64,000 nt of DNA from Karalla daura (GCA_029224185.1 CM055188.1:13321997-13385996), one strand, 5' to 3'; positions 51,401 through 63,878 are shown, counted from the stretch's first letter. Numbers and translations: made by a program. The notes: generated from the letters alone by a model not told the origin.

Positions 51401-54400
51401 ATTGGGAAATGTATCTTCGAGCCTGGTGGTGGTGGGGGGGTTCATTTGATGTTGGTCCTGCAGCCGTGGCCGTTGCCGTCCCAGGACACAGCGTCACACT
51501 CTGACAGATGGTTGTTCCAGGCCCGGGGCCAGACCGAGGACAGCCATCAGCACTGCTGCTGCTGCTGCACTCGCCTGAACAGATGTATCCAAGTTGATAA
51601 TTGGAGGGCGTGAGCATGAAATGTAATAATGAAAACGCTCCACCCTACGGCTGCACAACGAATATCCCGATAACGTTGACTTAATGTTGACTCTTGCTGT
51701 AATTTGCCAACATTTTATGGATGTTGTCGAACATGTTGAGTAGACCTGCCTCGCAATGACCTCGCAGGCAAACATTTGTGGTTGTTTTGCTGAGTTTGTG
51801 CAGAGTGTGAAAAGTCAAGAGGAAGTAAGCTGTTCAGAGTTATAGAGAATATGCTACAGGATTTTTTTTTTAAATCTCCTGTTTGACTAGAAGTTAGAAG
51901 TTAAAATGTCAATGTGAGTGTAGTTTTAGCAAGCATCTATTGTGTGTGTGATTGTGTCTGTGGCTACGAGGCCTGTTTTGCTGTGGTGGGGTTTTTCAGA
52001 GTGGTTTTAGGGCTTCCCCATCATCAGACATCCTTCCTGTGAAATGTGTGTCAGTAACAATAAACCTTTGGTGTATGTGAGAGAGAGAGAGTGCGTATGT
52101 TTGCACTCAGGCAATATGTTGATGTGGATACCTTGTGTACTGGAATCACTTTGTTCCTGCACCCTACTGTAAGCTATCTAAGTTACAGTAGGTGTAATAG
52201 ATACTAATCGGTAACCGTATTGGATAATGTTCATATAATTGCCTCCATGTAGGAAATTTACCCTTTAATACATAAAAACCTACACCGCCTTTTTCACCTG
52301 ACCCCCCCTGGCTTCTTAAAACACGCTTTCTGCATGTTAATGTGAGGGTGGGGCCCTGATTATTAGCATGGTGGAGGAGTGTGAGCATGCTTTAGCCAGA
52401 GTCTGGGCTGCTTGGATTGTCCATACAGACCACTGCCTGAACTGACCGCTGATCTGTCTGTTTCACTCTGATGATCAGCTGATCGCTTCCTTGAGGCTGA
52501 AAATGTAATAGCATTTTAGATCTAATTTAAATGAACACGGGACTTTTTTGTGGCTTGTCTAGTGTTTTTCTCAATTCAGGAAATTGTTCTAACTAATCAG
52601 CAAACCAGTAAATCTTCTAGTTTATTTTCAGATTAAATATAAGTGAAGGCTCTTTACTGGAAACTGGACTGACCCTCAGCGATGTAGGATAAAGAGTCTA
52701 TTTAAGTGTCCCCTTTCGGACATGAATTGGAGCCTTTATTGGAGTGACTAATCTTGAACCATGAATGATAGGACATCCTCACATGTCTAAAAACACTAAA
52801 CGGTATAAATGCGTCAGTTGTTTACTGCCATGATTCATATTCCTGCTTTTCATGCTTTTATTCAACAATGAGTAGATTTGTCTTAGATGGATATTTCCTG
52901 TTTTCCTGCATTTTTCTTATTATTTCCTGCCATTTAAAGCCTGCAGCGGATCTTTCAGCTGATAATAACTCCTCAGTAGCTTATTCTGAGTCTGTCTTTG
53001 ATGTGACACAGCGATATGCTTGCCTCGGGGAGCAACATCAAAGAGGTGGAAGAGCAGGGAAGACATTAGCGAGGCATGGCTTTTGTACCAGTCTGACTCG
53101 CTGCGGGCATTCATCTTATTGGTCCATCAGTCTTGGATTTGGTAATAATGGGGAATCATCCAATTGACTCGGCAGGAAGGCCTCATCTGTGGGAGGAAGT
53201 GACCAATAAAGACCATTATGATAAGACCGGGTGCCTTCCCTCAGGAGGTGCTCATCAAAACTCAGTTAAGCTTATCAGCAGCGACTGAATCAACGCTGTG
53301 TGGCTAACTTATCTCCAACCCATCAGGAAAGGGACTGAGTCAGATGGAGAGTTCATTGTCACAGTAGACTGTTGAATGTCATAACATCAGCCGTGATTCA
53401 TCCGTGAGTGTAGCAGTGATCGTGTTTAGTCATTGTACAAACATCCAACTGTAAATATGTTTGGGCTGGAAATGCAAAATGGGACGGACGGTGCTGAGGG
53501 TGAACGCTCATGTCCAGCATTCAGAATATTTCAAGGTTAATTATAGGGACCACCCACTGGACAGAGTCCCTCAGACTGCAACAAACAAAACAGCCTTTCA
53601 ACTGGGGTTATGGTTCAGAATCCAGGTGGTTGTTTAGAGGGTACATGTGGCTAGCAATGACCGTTTTCCCTGCTTGGTACCAGTTTTGTATTGGATGGAA
53701 CCTGGAGAAATCCTCAACCAAACCTGAGGAGCTGGATTAACTTTGTGGTTAAGGCACTGTGGCTGCCATAAACTGAAAGCAAGCCTTGAACTTCTGAAGA
53801 ATGTCCATCTTGCACACGTGTGTGTGTGTGTGTTACGTCAGGGGTCATGAGTGCATCTTACAAGTAGATCAGGCGACACAATACTCAGTGTAAGTCCTGG
53901 GGGTTGTAGTTATCCCCAAGCAGGAGGAAGGTGGAGAGATTGAGAAGCAGGGTGGTCACAGAGACATAGAGTGAGGGAGGCAAGGTTAAACCCTTTTCAG
54001 TCTTCCTCTGGTTCTAATCTATGCTCCTGAGGGAATCTGTGATACCCAAAAAGCGCTAAGTGATATTTATAATTTCCTTCTCTGGAAAAGCTGGTGAGAT
54101 GTTGAACATCACAAAGAATACGGACACACATTCCTGCATGCTGGTGTTTCTTTTCCGTCTTTTCAAACTTTGTACCTCCTCCACGCTGCTGTGTGAATGG
54201 ACCAGATGCCTCTCCCTGTGTCGGCAGATGGAGGGATTGTTTCCCCAGTCTAATGAAGGGAGGGTGCTGGAGGCTTATCCCTAGTTACCTTGGTCATTGA
54301 TATGCTCTTGAGGAGTCCACTGGCATTGTTTGGTGTCTATAGAAGGGACGGAGCCAGCGGCTGGGTGGCGGGTGTTGTGACAGACTGCCTTTCAGTCAGT

Positions 54401-56417
54401 GTGGATGAGAAGGGGAACGGGAAAGTTTTCAGCATCTCCACGCTGTGCTGGGCGGGATAGATGAGGATGTTGACCTCCTGAAGTCAGAGCTTTAGATTAG
54501 GTAAAAGTTCCCTTAGATGATGGAGTCTTAATGGTACATGCACTGATTGATTGTGGATCGGTGGTGCTGTGAAAACAGTGTGTCTTTTAATCCAGGTTTG
54601 CTCTTTTAAAATGGCTGAAAACTGTTGTATTTGCCATGGAGTTAAGAGTTTTGCTATCAGGTCAGACCTTTGTTTGACTCACAAAATCTCCAACAAATGG
54701 ATACATTTAGGACTGTAGAGGAACTAATGGCTAGCATAAACACCTACCAGGGGTTTTTAGAAGCCTTTGCTACAATCTTCACCGTCATTCCTGGAGCATT
54801 TTTGTGCTCCTGCTGCACTCAAGTGTTGTCCCGCTTTTCAGGATGTTGGGTTAACCTTTTATGGCCTTTTCTGAACCACAGCAGCTCTGCTTTAAAGCAC
54901 GTAGTCAGAGCTTGTGTTTTGGAAGCCATTAAGGCAGTTTGTGGTGTGGCTGTAATGCAACTGTTCCTCCTCTGAGATTGTGTCTGGCAGTGATGAAGGC
55001 CATAATGAGTCTTTGGTTGAGGACATCTTGGATTTATTTACAGCTTTTGGAAGGCTGGAAGAAACATCCTGATTAATGTGCATTTATTGTCAGATTGCTC
55101 TCTGCGTCATTTCTCGGGCTTATATGATGTTTTCCAATGTGTCTCAGTTTTTCTGGTCTGTGGCAGTCCTGAGTCCTCTCAGTCCTCGTCAAATCACTGT
55201 GACCGAGCTGATTTTCATGTTGACGTGGTTACATAACCACTTTTCAGACTGCTCCCTCCTCTCTCGACACCAGCCTGTACTGGTTTGATGCTGGGTAGTG
55301 TGAAACTCCCTTTTTTTGTTCAGTTTGTTCATAGCTCTTTGTCGAAAGCTCTTCTATGTGTGAAACTCAGATTCCACTTTGGCTCTGTGCTTAGAAGTGG
55401 TTGAACTCTTCCTCATCACATTCTTGGAACTAGATAAATGTCCTCGAGATAGACAGTGACTTGGCCCGAGTCCCATTCTGCTTTTGCTCCATGGTAGAAC
55501 ATGTTAAAGTTGAAATGTCCCCGCATCTGATAGTAAATTCAGAACCTGCCTAGCTTAGCACAACAAAAATCCTCGCAGCTTTTGATCTTTGTTGCTCTGC
55601 TCTGTTGCTCTGAATAAACGTGGCCTGTTGGGACAGGCCTCAGTCAGCCTGGAAGATGGCACGCTGTTGTTTTGAAGCTAACCAGGCTGCAAATGGTCGA
55701 AATTCTTTTAGGACATCTCTGCAGGACACAAATGGATGTCCACCTTCATTGTAGGGGGTTTAACGGTTGGGGGTAGCTTGGATGAAGGGGTTTATTGACA
55801 CTTCAGGACCCTGATGAGATGAACATATTGGCTTTTCTGGGCATTAAACCTAACCTCCGTAACTTATCAGACAAAGTCAAACGGTCTGCTTTCACAACAA
55901 GACAGATTTGTTTTTTCCTCTTCACTTCAGTGCTCCTACAGTCAGTGTAAGTGCTCAGTCCTAAAGCCCTTGAATAATTTCAGCAACTTTCAGGATGTGG
56001 AAGAGATCGTAAATTTATCTGTGACTATTAATGCACTGTTCCCCGGAAACTTTATGAGAACCAGTAAGAAACTAAGCTGTGGATGAAATCTTCTTAACCT
56101 GGATCATTCAGGTGCGGTTTGATTGAACAACTGATAATTTCACACACTTAAACACACTTAATCCTCACTGGTGCAGAGAAGTGTATGGAATCATCTTCCT
56201 CTCTGTTTTTCACAGAGAGATTTTTGCGGTCAAACAGGAATTATGTGAGGTCTTACTGTTTGAATGGATCCAACTCCATCAGGAGGAAATTAATCCCTCT
56301 CATGACCTGAGTGAGTGTGATTCCCATAATGTGAGTCAGCGGGCTTGTTCCGGCATGCAGCATCTGAACGGCAGTGAGGAAATGAAGAGCTAGTAGTCAC
56401 CATTTTAAGGCTCAGAC

Positions 56418-56443
56418 ACACACACACACACACACACACACAC
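56418..56443. repeat. (CA)n microsatellite in sdc4 intron 1
   Basis: Short pure CA array. Confidence 0.9.
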
Positions 56444-56479
56444 CAAATCATATACAAGGGGACATAATGAAGGTGTACC

Positions 56480-56522
56480 TGTGTATTTAGGTTTAGTGGT
56501 TTGCCCTAAACCTAAATACACA
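56480..56522. repeat. 17-bp stem-loop in sdc4 intron 1
   Basis: Left arm TGTGTATTTAGGTTTAG (56480-56496), 9-nt loop, right arm CTAAACCTAAATACACA (56506-56522). All 17 pairs match. Confidence 0.95.
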
Positions 56523-56884
56523 CGCACACAAAGTGAACACAGATGCACGTTACGTGGATCTTGATCTCAAAAAGTAAAAAAAAACGACAGCATGCGCACA
56601 GAAAAATCTTCACCGGGGACATCTGTAACATACAGTTCTCCCTGTAAAATGGCTGCTGTTGGTGTTTGAAGCCCCCGTGCAGGCACAGCAAGGCGTTCCC
56701 TCCCCTGCTCCGTCCAAGGGAAAGAAGGGATTATCTTCAAACACACATCGTTACTATGCTAAGTATTTGAGAACACACACACTCACACAGGCAGGCCTGG
56801 TCACCAGCTTAACATTGAAACTACAAGCCCTTAATAAACTCAGATGGAAGCAATTATGAGAGCTCATGATGTCAACAGAGCTGT

Positions 56885-56909
56885 ATGTGTGTGTGTGTGT
56901 GTGTGTGTA
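56885..56909. repeat. (GT)n microsatellite in sdc4 intron 1
   Basis: Short GT array. Confidence 0.9.
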
Positions 56910-57062
56910 GATTGATGGAGCCTGTGTGCAAGGCTGCAGTAGTTTGAGTGTTTTGTCGTTCCATTGTCAGCCAGAGTTTCAAGTTCCTCGGTGAGCTGTT
57001 CTGCAAGTTAAGCTTTTCTCGCCTCGTTTTACCTCTCCAGCTTCTGTTTAGTGGAGCTGATT

Positions 57063-57169
<107 letters not shown>

Positions 57170-57681
57170 TGTAAGTGCTGCAATGCCAATTAGGCTGATG
57201 GAGGCGTGTGCTTAATCCCATTCACGCCTCTTACTGAGCAAATGGTCAGTGAAGTGAATTGTTGAGGTGATTAAAGGAGCTTGAGTGTCTTTGTCCTGTT
57301 GATGAGAGGGGGAATTACTTTATCATTGGCTCATCTGTTAACTATTTTTCTTTCTTTAGTTGTTACTAATCATGACAAAATCTGCCTCTCAAAGAAGAAC
57401 ATTTTCCGGTTTCGGCAAACTGGATGAGATGTTGAAACAGATAACAGGTCTCCATCCTGAGCCTATGAAACACAGGTCGTTTGAAGACTTAACATAGAAT
57501 TCATTAATAGAAACAACAATAGATGAATTATTCTTTCATGAAAGTCTTTTGTTGCAGCCCCACTTACCAGTAATTAACATTGACAAACCATGATTTTTTT
57601 TTTTTTTTACATTTTATTGAAATAAAATATTTGATGGTGATGATCCCTCTCATCCCTGCTCTGCCTCTGGTGTGCCAGCAG

Positions 57682-57904
57682 GTGAGGGAGACGGAGACAT
57701 GGATGCCCATGAAGACCACGCAGACAGCCACCATGCTGACGCACCGTGACAACCTCGAGTCCTCAGGAGACGGCTCCGACTTCGGCTTCACACACGATGA
57801 GGACGAGGATGAGGACGAAGAGGACTACGACCAAGACGATGACGATTACTACCCGAATTATGACGATGAGGAGTATGACGAGTTCTCTGGATCCGGTGAC
57901 GGAG
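57682..57904 (+). CDS. sdc4: sdc4 coding exon 2: acidic ectodomain with GAG sites
   Basis: Codons 19-92 plus 1 nt. It begins VRETE and carries the probable glycosaminoglycan attachment serines: S46-G47 in an acidic context and the tandem SGSGD motif at residues 87-91 (human SDC4 ELSGSGD). Residues 57-85 are almost entirely Asp/Glu with tyrosines at 67, 74, 75, 78 and 83. The acceptor is a tandem CAGCAG (57676-57681); using the first CAG would add one Gln at residue 19. The donor G|GTCAGA lies at 57905 and leaves phase 1. Confidence 0.93.
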
Positions 57905-57996
57905 GTCAGAGCAATTTTACTATAGAGACATTGTTTGCATCAGATGTTGCATCCAAAACATTAGAGATTAAATGGAAATTCTTCTTCTGTCCACAG

Positions 57997-58040
57997 CAAC
58001 AACTGTGTCACCTGGGAGAGAGGCCGAGCCATCAGCTAAG
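57997..58040 (+). CDS. sdc4: sdc4 coding exon 3: short ectodomain exon
   Basis: A 44-nt exon (codons 93-107, encoding ATTVSPGREAEPSAK) bounded by CCACAG at 57991-57996 and G|GTGAGA at 58041. It takes the phase-1 end of exon 2 back to phase 0, exactly what exon 4 needs. The Thr/Ser/Pro-rich spacer is poorly conserved, as expected of syndecan ectodomains. The call rests on splice sites and frame compatibility rather than similarity. Intron 2 is only 92 bases. Confidence 0.85.
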
Positions 58041-58303
58041 GTGAGAAATCTTCACTGAAAATTGTGCTTGAAAAGTGCCTGAAAATTCTTAGAAATTATG
58101 TTATTGTAATGAAAAGGTCAAGCACAGATTTGATTTTGAAAATTTGTCGATGGACAAAGATGTATATGAATTTGATCTTGGAAAACTTGTATGAACCCTT
58201 AATGAGACCAAGGGCCTGCATGTTTGTCTTCGGGTGGTCTTGCTCAGTTTACCTGCTCTCAGATTTAGGTCAATGTCTTAAAGTCCTTCCTCTTCGTCCT
58301 CAG

Positions 58304-58496
58304 CCTGACGTCAATGACAACAAAATCCCTGAGGAGAAGCCGGTGCATCCATCCAACAACGACGTGGAGATGGTCAAGAACACTAATGAAATCACACACA
58401 AGAACAATGACGAGCAAACCGAGGAGCAGCCGTCAAATGTCCTCATGTCCCACGCAGGCGACGACAGCATCTTCAGCAAGACGGAGGTCCTCGCAG
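58304..58496 (+). CDS. sdc4: sdc4 coding exon 4: juxtamembrane ectodomain
   Basis: Codons 108-171 plus 1 nt. The acceptor is a pyrimidine tract ending TCCTCAG and the donor is G|GTCAGT at 58497. The product is a hydrophilic Asn/Glu/Lys-rich segment ending DDSIFSKTEVLA, which aligns with human SDC4 GSNIFERTEVLA immediately before the membrane. This juxtamembrane area is the usual place of ectodomain shedding in the family. Phase 1 at the 3' end matches exon 5. Confidence 0.94.
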
Positions 58497-59090
58497 GTCA
58501 GTGAATCGAAAAATGTTTTTTAGCAAGACAGATGAGGAGCAACAGCTTCTGAGGAGGAATTTCCGAAACTTCAGTTTGCATGAATATTAGTTTTGTAAAA
58601 AGCCGTCAAGCTCAGTGACATGGTGCTGCTGTCACAAAGACATGACCCTGGGCCCTGGGACCCTGACCCTCTGGCACCTCTCAAATCCTCTAGACTCTAT
58701 GGAGAATCGTCTCACATTCACACCAGTTTAGATGAGTTGTCTTCAACTGTGAAGATAGTAGCCTCATGAGGCTGTCAGAGACCAGTGTACAATCCTTGAT
58801 GAGATACTTTTGCTGTTTTGTTAGGACAGTTTTACACCATTAAATTCCTTCTATCATGAAACTAAGGTTTGCTTGTATGTTGCACAATAGCATCTTTTTA
58901 TTGTGTTAACAGTGAAACGTCCTCTATGTCTTTGTGATGATGATGACTGAATTTTAGTTAATCTGCTCCATGTTTTATCATTGTGCACACAGTGAATGCA
59001 ACCCTGGTCTCACTAATCCGAGAATGATCTCCTTTGTTTGTTTTTTGCTGTTTCTTTCTCGTGTCTAACGTCTCGTTTTTCCTCTTTCAG

Positions 59091-59242
59091 CTATAATCGC
59101 TGGTGGCGCCGTCGGCCTGATGTTCGCCGTGCTCCTCATCCTCCTCCTCATCTACCGCATGAAGAAGAAGGACGAGGGCAGCTACGACCTGGGGAAGAAG
59201 CCCATCTACAAGAAAGCCCCCACCACAGAGATCTATGCATAG
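59091..59242 (+). CDS. sdc4: sdc4 coding exon 5: transmembrane and cytoplasmic domain
   Basis: Codons 172-221 and stop TAG at 59240-59242, acceptor TTTCAG at 59085-59090. The membrane helix (about 173-193) contains the GxxxG dimerisation motif (G176-G180). The cytoplasmic tail has the invariant C1 region RMKKKDEGSYDLG (194-206), the SDC4-type V region KKPIYKKAP (207-215), and a C2-like end EIYA. The V region distinguishes SDC4 from SDC2 (GERKPSSAAYQKAP); in the family it binds PIP2 and PKC-alpha. The last four residues are usually EFYA, the PDZ ligand for syntenin and others; here Phe is Ile. Confidence 0.97.
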
Positions 59243-59829
59243 ACCCTCCCCTGCCCAACGCCATCACCACACACTCAAACATACACCTCACTCCCCTCGC
59301 CCTGCAACACCTAACTAGTGCCTCATCGTCGTTCCTACTCCTGCTCACTTTCCTCGGTGGAGCGACGCTCGATAAATCGGGAGAGAGAAGCCCAAACAAC
59401 ACAATCGATGACTGTCTGCTAATTATATTGGTGCTCTCTTAGCCAATCAGAGGCTCCGCTGGTCTGCTCATCTCTTATGCTTTCATCACACATGCGAAAA
59501 GGAGTGACAAGAGTGGACTGTTTCAGCTGCGCTGCACCTTCAGTGTCTGTCTTTTTGTCGTTTAAAACAGCAGAACTGAGGAGGAGCCTTGACTCCTCTT
59601 CCTCGCCATCTCCTTCCTCTTCCCCTCTCTTCAGTCGAAACACTAACGTTGTGCAATGGTACGATTCTGCACCTCCAGCCCAGTTATTTATTTTCCCTCT
59701 CCGTCATCTTCCTCATCTTCCTCTTCACCTGTTTGTTGGACTGAAGCTTCTCACGTTACTGTAGCAAACAACTTTTATGTGAATGTTTTTAACCGACTCC
59801 TTGTAACACAGAGATTTGAGTTATTTTCT

Positions 59830-59835
59830 ATTAAA
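59830..59835 (+). terminator. candidate proximal poly(A) signal ATTAAA for sdc4
   Basis: ATTAAA 588 bases after the stop codon, followed by a T-containing stretch. It would yield a short 3' UTR isoform. Confidence 0.35.
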
Positions 59836-60968
59836 GTTCCCCTTCGTTAAGGGAGAGAACGGAGTTCACGTTGTTCAGATTCATCACTGTGCTGTTTAGT
59901 TTCAGCCTCCATCGTCTGACGTTAATCATTCAACATTTGTTCACCTTTTAACGGAGCGCTATTCCCGACATCACAAACCCAGGGGACCAACAATGTCCTC
60001 CTCGCCTGCTCTCAACTGCAGGTGGATTTAGTTCAGGTTGTGTTTGTTTTCAGGCACAGTTCATTAAAAGTCACCTGAAAAGACTTTTTCTTTTCAACCT
60101 CCTGCAGGTTCGAGATCTGTCCATGTGAGAAAGTCCCATAAGTCTGACCCAGAGCACCTAAGAAGTCAGTTTAACTAATCTGGAGCAAGAATTTGCAAGT
60201 ACTGTATGACCCAGGTCATCCAGTCCCTCTCCCTGAGACACACACATACACACACTTCAAAAGCCTGGAAGATGTTTTACCACTATAATACTTACCGCTG
60301 TGCCTCCAGGGTTTGTTTTTCTGTTATTATGGTGAACTCAACTGAAGTCAAACCAACATGCTCCTACAGGGTGACACACCTACATTCCTCATACACACAC
60401 ACACACACACGCACATGCAGAGCTTGGTCATGTGTGAAGGGAGCAAAGATCCTGCATAGTGACTGCACAGTAACATTCTGGTTTGAAGGAAAAGTTTGAC
60501 ACTTTTGGGAAAATTTTGAGACATAATCTATCAAACATGAAGCTACAGTCTGCTGCTGGTTATCTTAGCTTAGCCTGGCAAGAGCCGATGATATTGTATG
60601 TGGACAACGTGACTCCACCGAAACATGTCAGCCATCTGGCAGTGTCACAAAGCGACAATTATTTCTAAAAATGTTCCTGGTTGTGAACCGTGACTCGGAG
60701 GTTGACATAAATGCTTTTGGCTTGTGCGAGGCTTGAAATTCTGATTCCTCTGACACGACGAGTGCTGCGCGGTTTCTGCTTTAAAGTGCAGTCGATGCTG
60801 AATCACTTCCAGGTTCTGACCAGTGGCGTCAGCTCCCAGACGGGTGTGAGAATTAACTTTCTTTTCCCAAAATGTGGAACTAATCCTTCAATCGTGCCCG
60901 TTTCCACCTGTTTCTGCTTCATGCACAAGCATCAAGGGCTAAGTCGTTAGCACCCTTTTCTTGGATCC

Positions 60969-60974
60969 AATAAA
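60969..60974 (+). terminator. candidate middle poly(A) signal AATAAA for sdc4
   Basis: Canonical AATAAA followed within about 60 bases by a strongly T/GT-rich tract (61020-61045), a plausible cleavage-factor binding region. Confidence 0.4.
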
Positions 60975-62222
60975 TGTTGAGTTTAAGCTTGTGATCGGAG
61001 AAACAGGTAGTTCTGGTACTTTTCTGTTGTTGTTTTTGTTGTTTTTAATCAAGGTTTTGATGCTTAATAAGCTACACGGATAGTTTGTTAGATTTATTAT
61101 TTTTTCATCCGAGGCTCTCTGTGTGCTTGGAGCTGCCACGAGGCCCAGGGTTGAATCTCACATTTCATAGCTGAAGCGCAGCAGCACAGACTGATCTACT
61201 AAGGGTTTGTACATAGTCATTACACAAACATGAATATTCACTTGGTACTAAAACTATCTACCAAATATTTAAATGCCAAATTGTTCTTTTTGTTTGTTTT
61301 TTTTGTTTTGCCCCGCAGTGACGTTCTTGTGATTGACTGTAAATGTAAATGAGTTTTGATACTACCAACGCTAATACTAACTCGCCTCTCATCATTCTCT
61401 AGTGGGTTTTTTTTTCCTCCAGTAGATCAGCTTGTTCCCATTTTTATTTTATTATTTTTTTGTATTAATTTAACTGTCAAATTATTTTATTGCCTTCTTT
61501 CAGGTTGGGGTATTTGGCCCTTTTTAAGCTGTTGTATATGTGATTTTAAAGTTTTATATACACTAGTTTGAGATTTTCAGAGGCAAATAGTTTTGGAACT
61601 TTTTATTTTGTAAGAGTTTCTATTATCTTTTTAGACTTTTTTTTTGCTTTTGTATTTATGTCTTTGTTTTGTTTTTGTCTGTAGAAGGATCGATGTGGTT
61701 TGCTGTTGATCTCATTGTTCAGGGGATGTTGTGCTGATGAGCCATGCTGTCAGGAACAGACCTGGACAGATCACCTGTCAGAGCTTCTACATCACTGTTG
61801 CTTTTTGAATCATTTCTTCAGAGCCAAAATTGGAGCGTGACACATTTTCTGATGCATATCTGGAAATTGAAGGCCCATCAGTGCATGAGCCGGACCATCA
61901 TTAAACAACTAGACACCACTAGACAAGTCCCTCAACCTCCCCAGACTCATAACAATCAAACACTGAGACTTGTTGCAGCGACTGTTAAAGCTACTATGTC
62001 GCCTCTGTGTCTCTTTGGAGGGAGCAACGGTTTTCCAGGTCAGGATTGATGTACAGAGAGAATATTCCAGGTGGTGACTGGCCCCAGGTCTGGTCTGTGA
62101 GCATGGGAGAGATCCGTACGTTCTGCTGCTTAATGTCACAAATACCACATGTGAATCATCAATGGAGTGGAGAAGCCAATGAATCATTGGTTTCTGCTGC
62201 AGGTTCTGATTTATTAATGGAA

Positions 62223-62228
62223 AATAAA
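62223..62228 (+). terminator. candidate distal poly(A) signal AATAAA for sdc4
   Basis: Canonical AATAAA followed about 30 bases later by a T/GT-rich element (about 62255-62280). Best candidate for the main 3' end of the gene. Confidence 0.5.
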
Positions 62229-63424
62229 GCTATTTTTATGCACATTTTAAAGCACGTTTTTGTCTTTATTTTTGGTGGGAAAAACTTGGCATGCCATGAT
62301 CATGTGATCATGGACTATTTGGTCATTTGATAAAAAAAACAGGAAATGGTCCTTATTGCTTCTGGTTATATTTTAGCTGCAACAACTAATCACATTAACT
62401 TTAAATCAGTATTCTTGAGAGAAGTCACATTGTTATTCCAAATTATTCCATTTTCTTGTTTCTTTTTGATCTGACTTTCATTCTCTATTAACGTTCTGGT
62501 ATTGATTCCAGTGATGACAGACAGTGGAGGATGCTGGAGGGTGCCCACGTTGAGTAAATGTATTTGTATGATTATTTTTTTCGCTACAGCTGTGCGGTGC
62601 TGGGGAACTACCGTGGAGTTGTTTATCTGCTGTTTCTCTCTCAGTGAAACATCTTTAAGGTACAAAGTCTTCACGCTATGTTGATAAAGCAGCTGCTTGA
62701 TTGACTTTTTGATCTGCTGTCGCTCACAAGTGACCAAAACAAGGTCACACCTGTGTGATCTATCTGATATGCTTCTTAATGCAAAGGAGGCAGCATGAAA
62801 TGGATACACAAAGTTGTACTTTTCCAGCACTTGAGCAAATGCACTTTGTTCCTCCTCCCTCCATTGAACCTTAGCACTGCGTCACTTTCATACCAGGTGT
62901 CAGATTTCCTGCATTGTCCATCGTTCCCGGGACTCACCTGGTCTTTGTCTGCTGCTTCTCGTCATGACACAAAGGCAGGATGGGCCGTGAAGCAGCAGGA
63001 GCTGATGTGATGAAAAGAGGAACAGTGAGGAGGTTTCAGAAAAGAGGGGGATCCTGCATAGAAATGTGTAGTGCTGGAGGCGTTCACACACTGTATTCAA
63101 GTTGAATGTCGCTGAATGAATCAAGGAATGAATCTAGATTTCCACAGAACGAGCAGCATGATAATTAAAGATATGTGCACAGTGAGCACCTTATTACGAC
63201 CATGAACACACAATCTTGACTGTTTTCAGTGTATTTAATAAGATATCTGAAGGACTTTAAGCAGTTATAGAACAGAAATATATGTGCATATATGAAAGTG
63301 TGCATGTGTGTGTGTGCGTGTTGTTGACAGGCGTACCTGGCTAACAGACAAGCTGCTGCCTGTCAGCCTCTGCTGCAGCAAAAAACACCCAAGGTGACGA
63401 AAATGGCACACATGCATTCCAGCA

Positions 63425-63426
<2 letters not shown>

Positions 63427-63485
<59 letters not shown>
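63427..63485. repeat. (CA)n microsatellite
   Basis: Pure CA array of about 59 bases. Confidence 0.96.
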
Positions 63486-63491
<6 letters not shown>

Positions 63492-63814
63492 GTCTAATCA
63501 AGCAGCTATGCTACATTGTGTTGGCACGATACTGAACACTGAAGGCATCTGCATTCATCTTCTGGTACAGTGACTATGGCTTCTAATCAATATCACAGTT
63601 GTTTTGATGAGCAGGTAGCACTACAGTGATAGAGCTACGTCAGTGGGACGCATCATCTGGGGAACAGGAGTAAGCTGAGAGTTATTTCACTCTGAACCTG
63701 AGTGATTGACACTGCCACCCACAGTCGAATGAATTCGATGTCTGTTAACCAGCTCACATTCTTCACTTATCTTGGTTTGTTTTGACAGTCTTTGGCTTCC
63801 AGTCCACATGTGCG

Positions 63815-63873
<59 letters not shown>
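63815..63873. repeat. compound (CT)n(CA)n repeat
   Basis: CT tract followed directly by a CA tract. Confidence 0.93.

Positions 63874-63878
<5 letters not shown>

Larger units (their letters stand above)
59243..62245 (+). other. sdc4: sdc4 3' UTR (probable extent)
   Basis: No further coding potential is seen after the stop. The region is T-rich, with AT-rich segments around 61420-61680 containing ATTTA-like elements. Three candidate poly(A) signals occur; the most distal has a T/GT-rich downstream element. A 3' UTR of about 3 kb would give an mRNA somewhat longer than human SDC4, which also has a long 3' UTR. The end point is inferred. Confidence 0.5.

Noticed and set aside
57682..59242. Identity as sdc2
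   Set aside because: The cytoplasmic V region KKPIYKKAP and the mature N-terminus VRETE are of SDC4 type.
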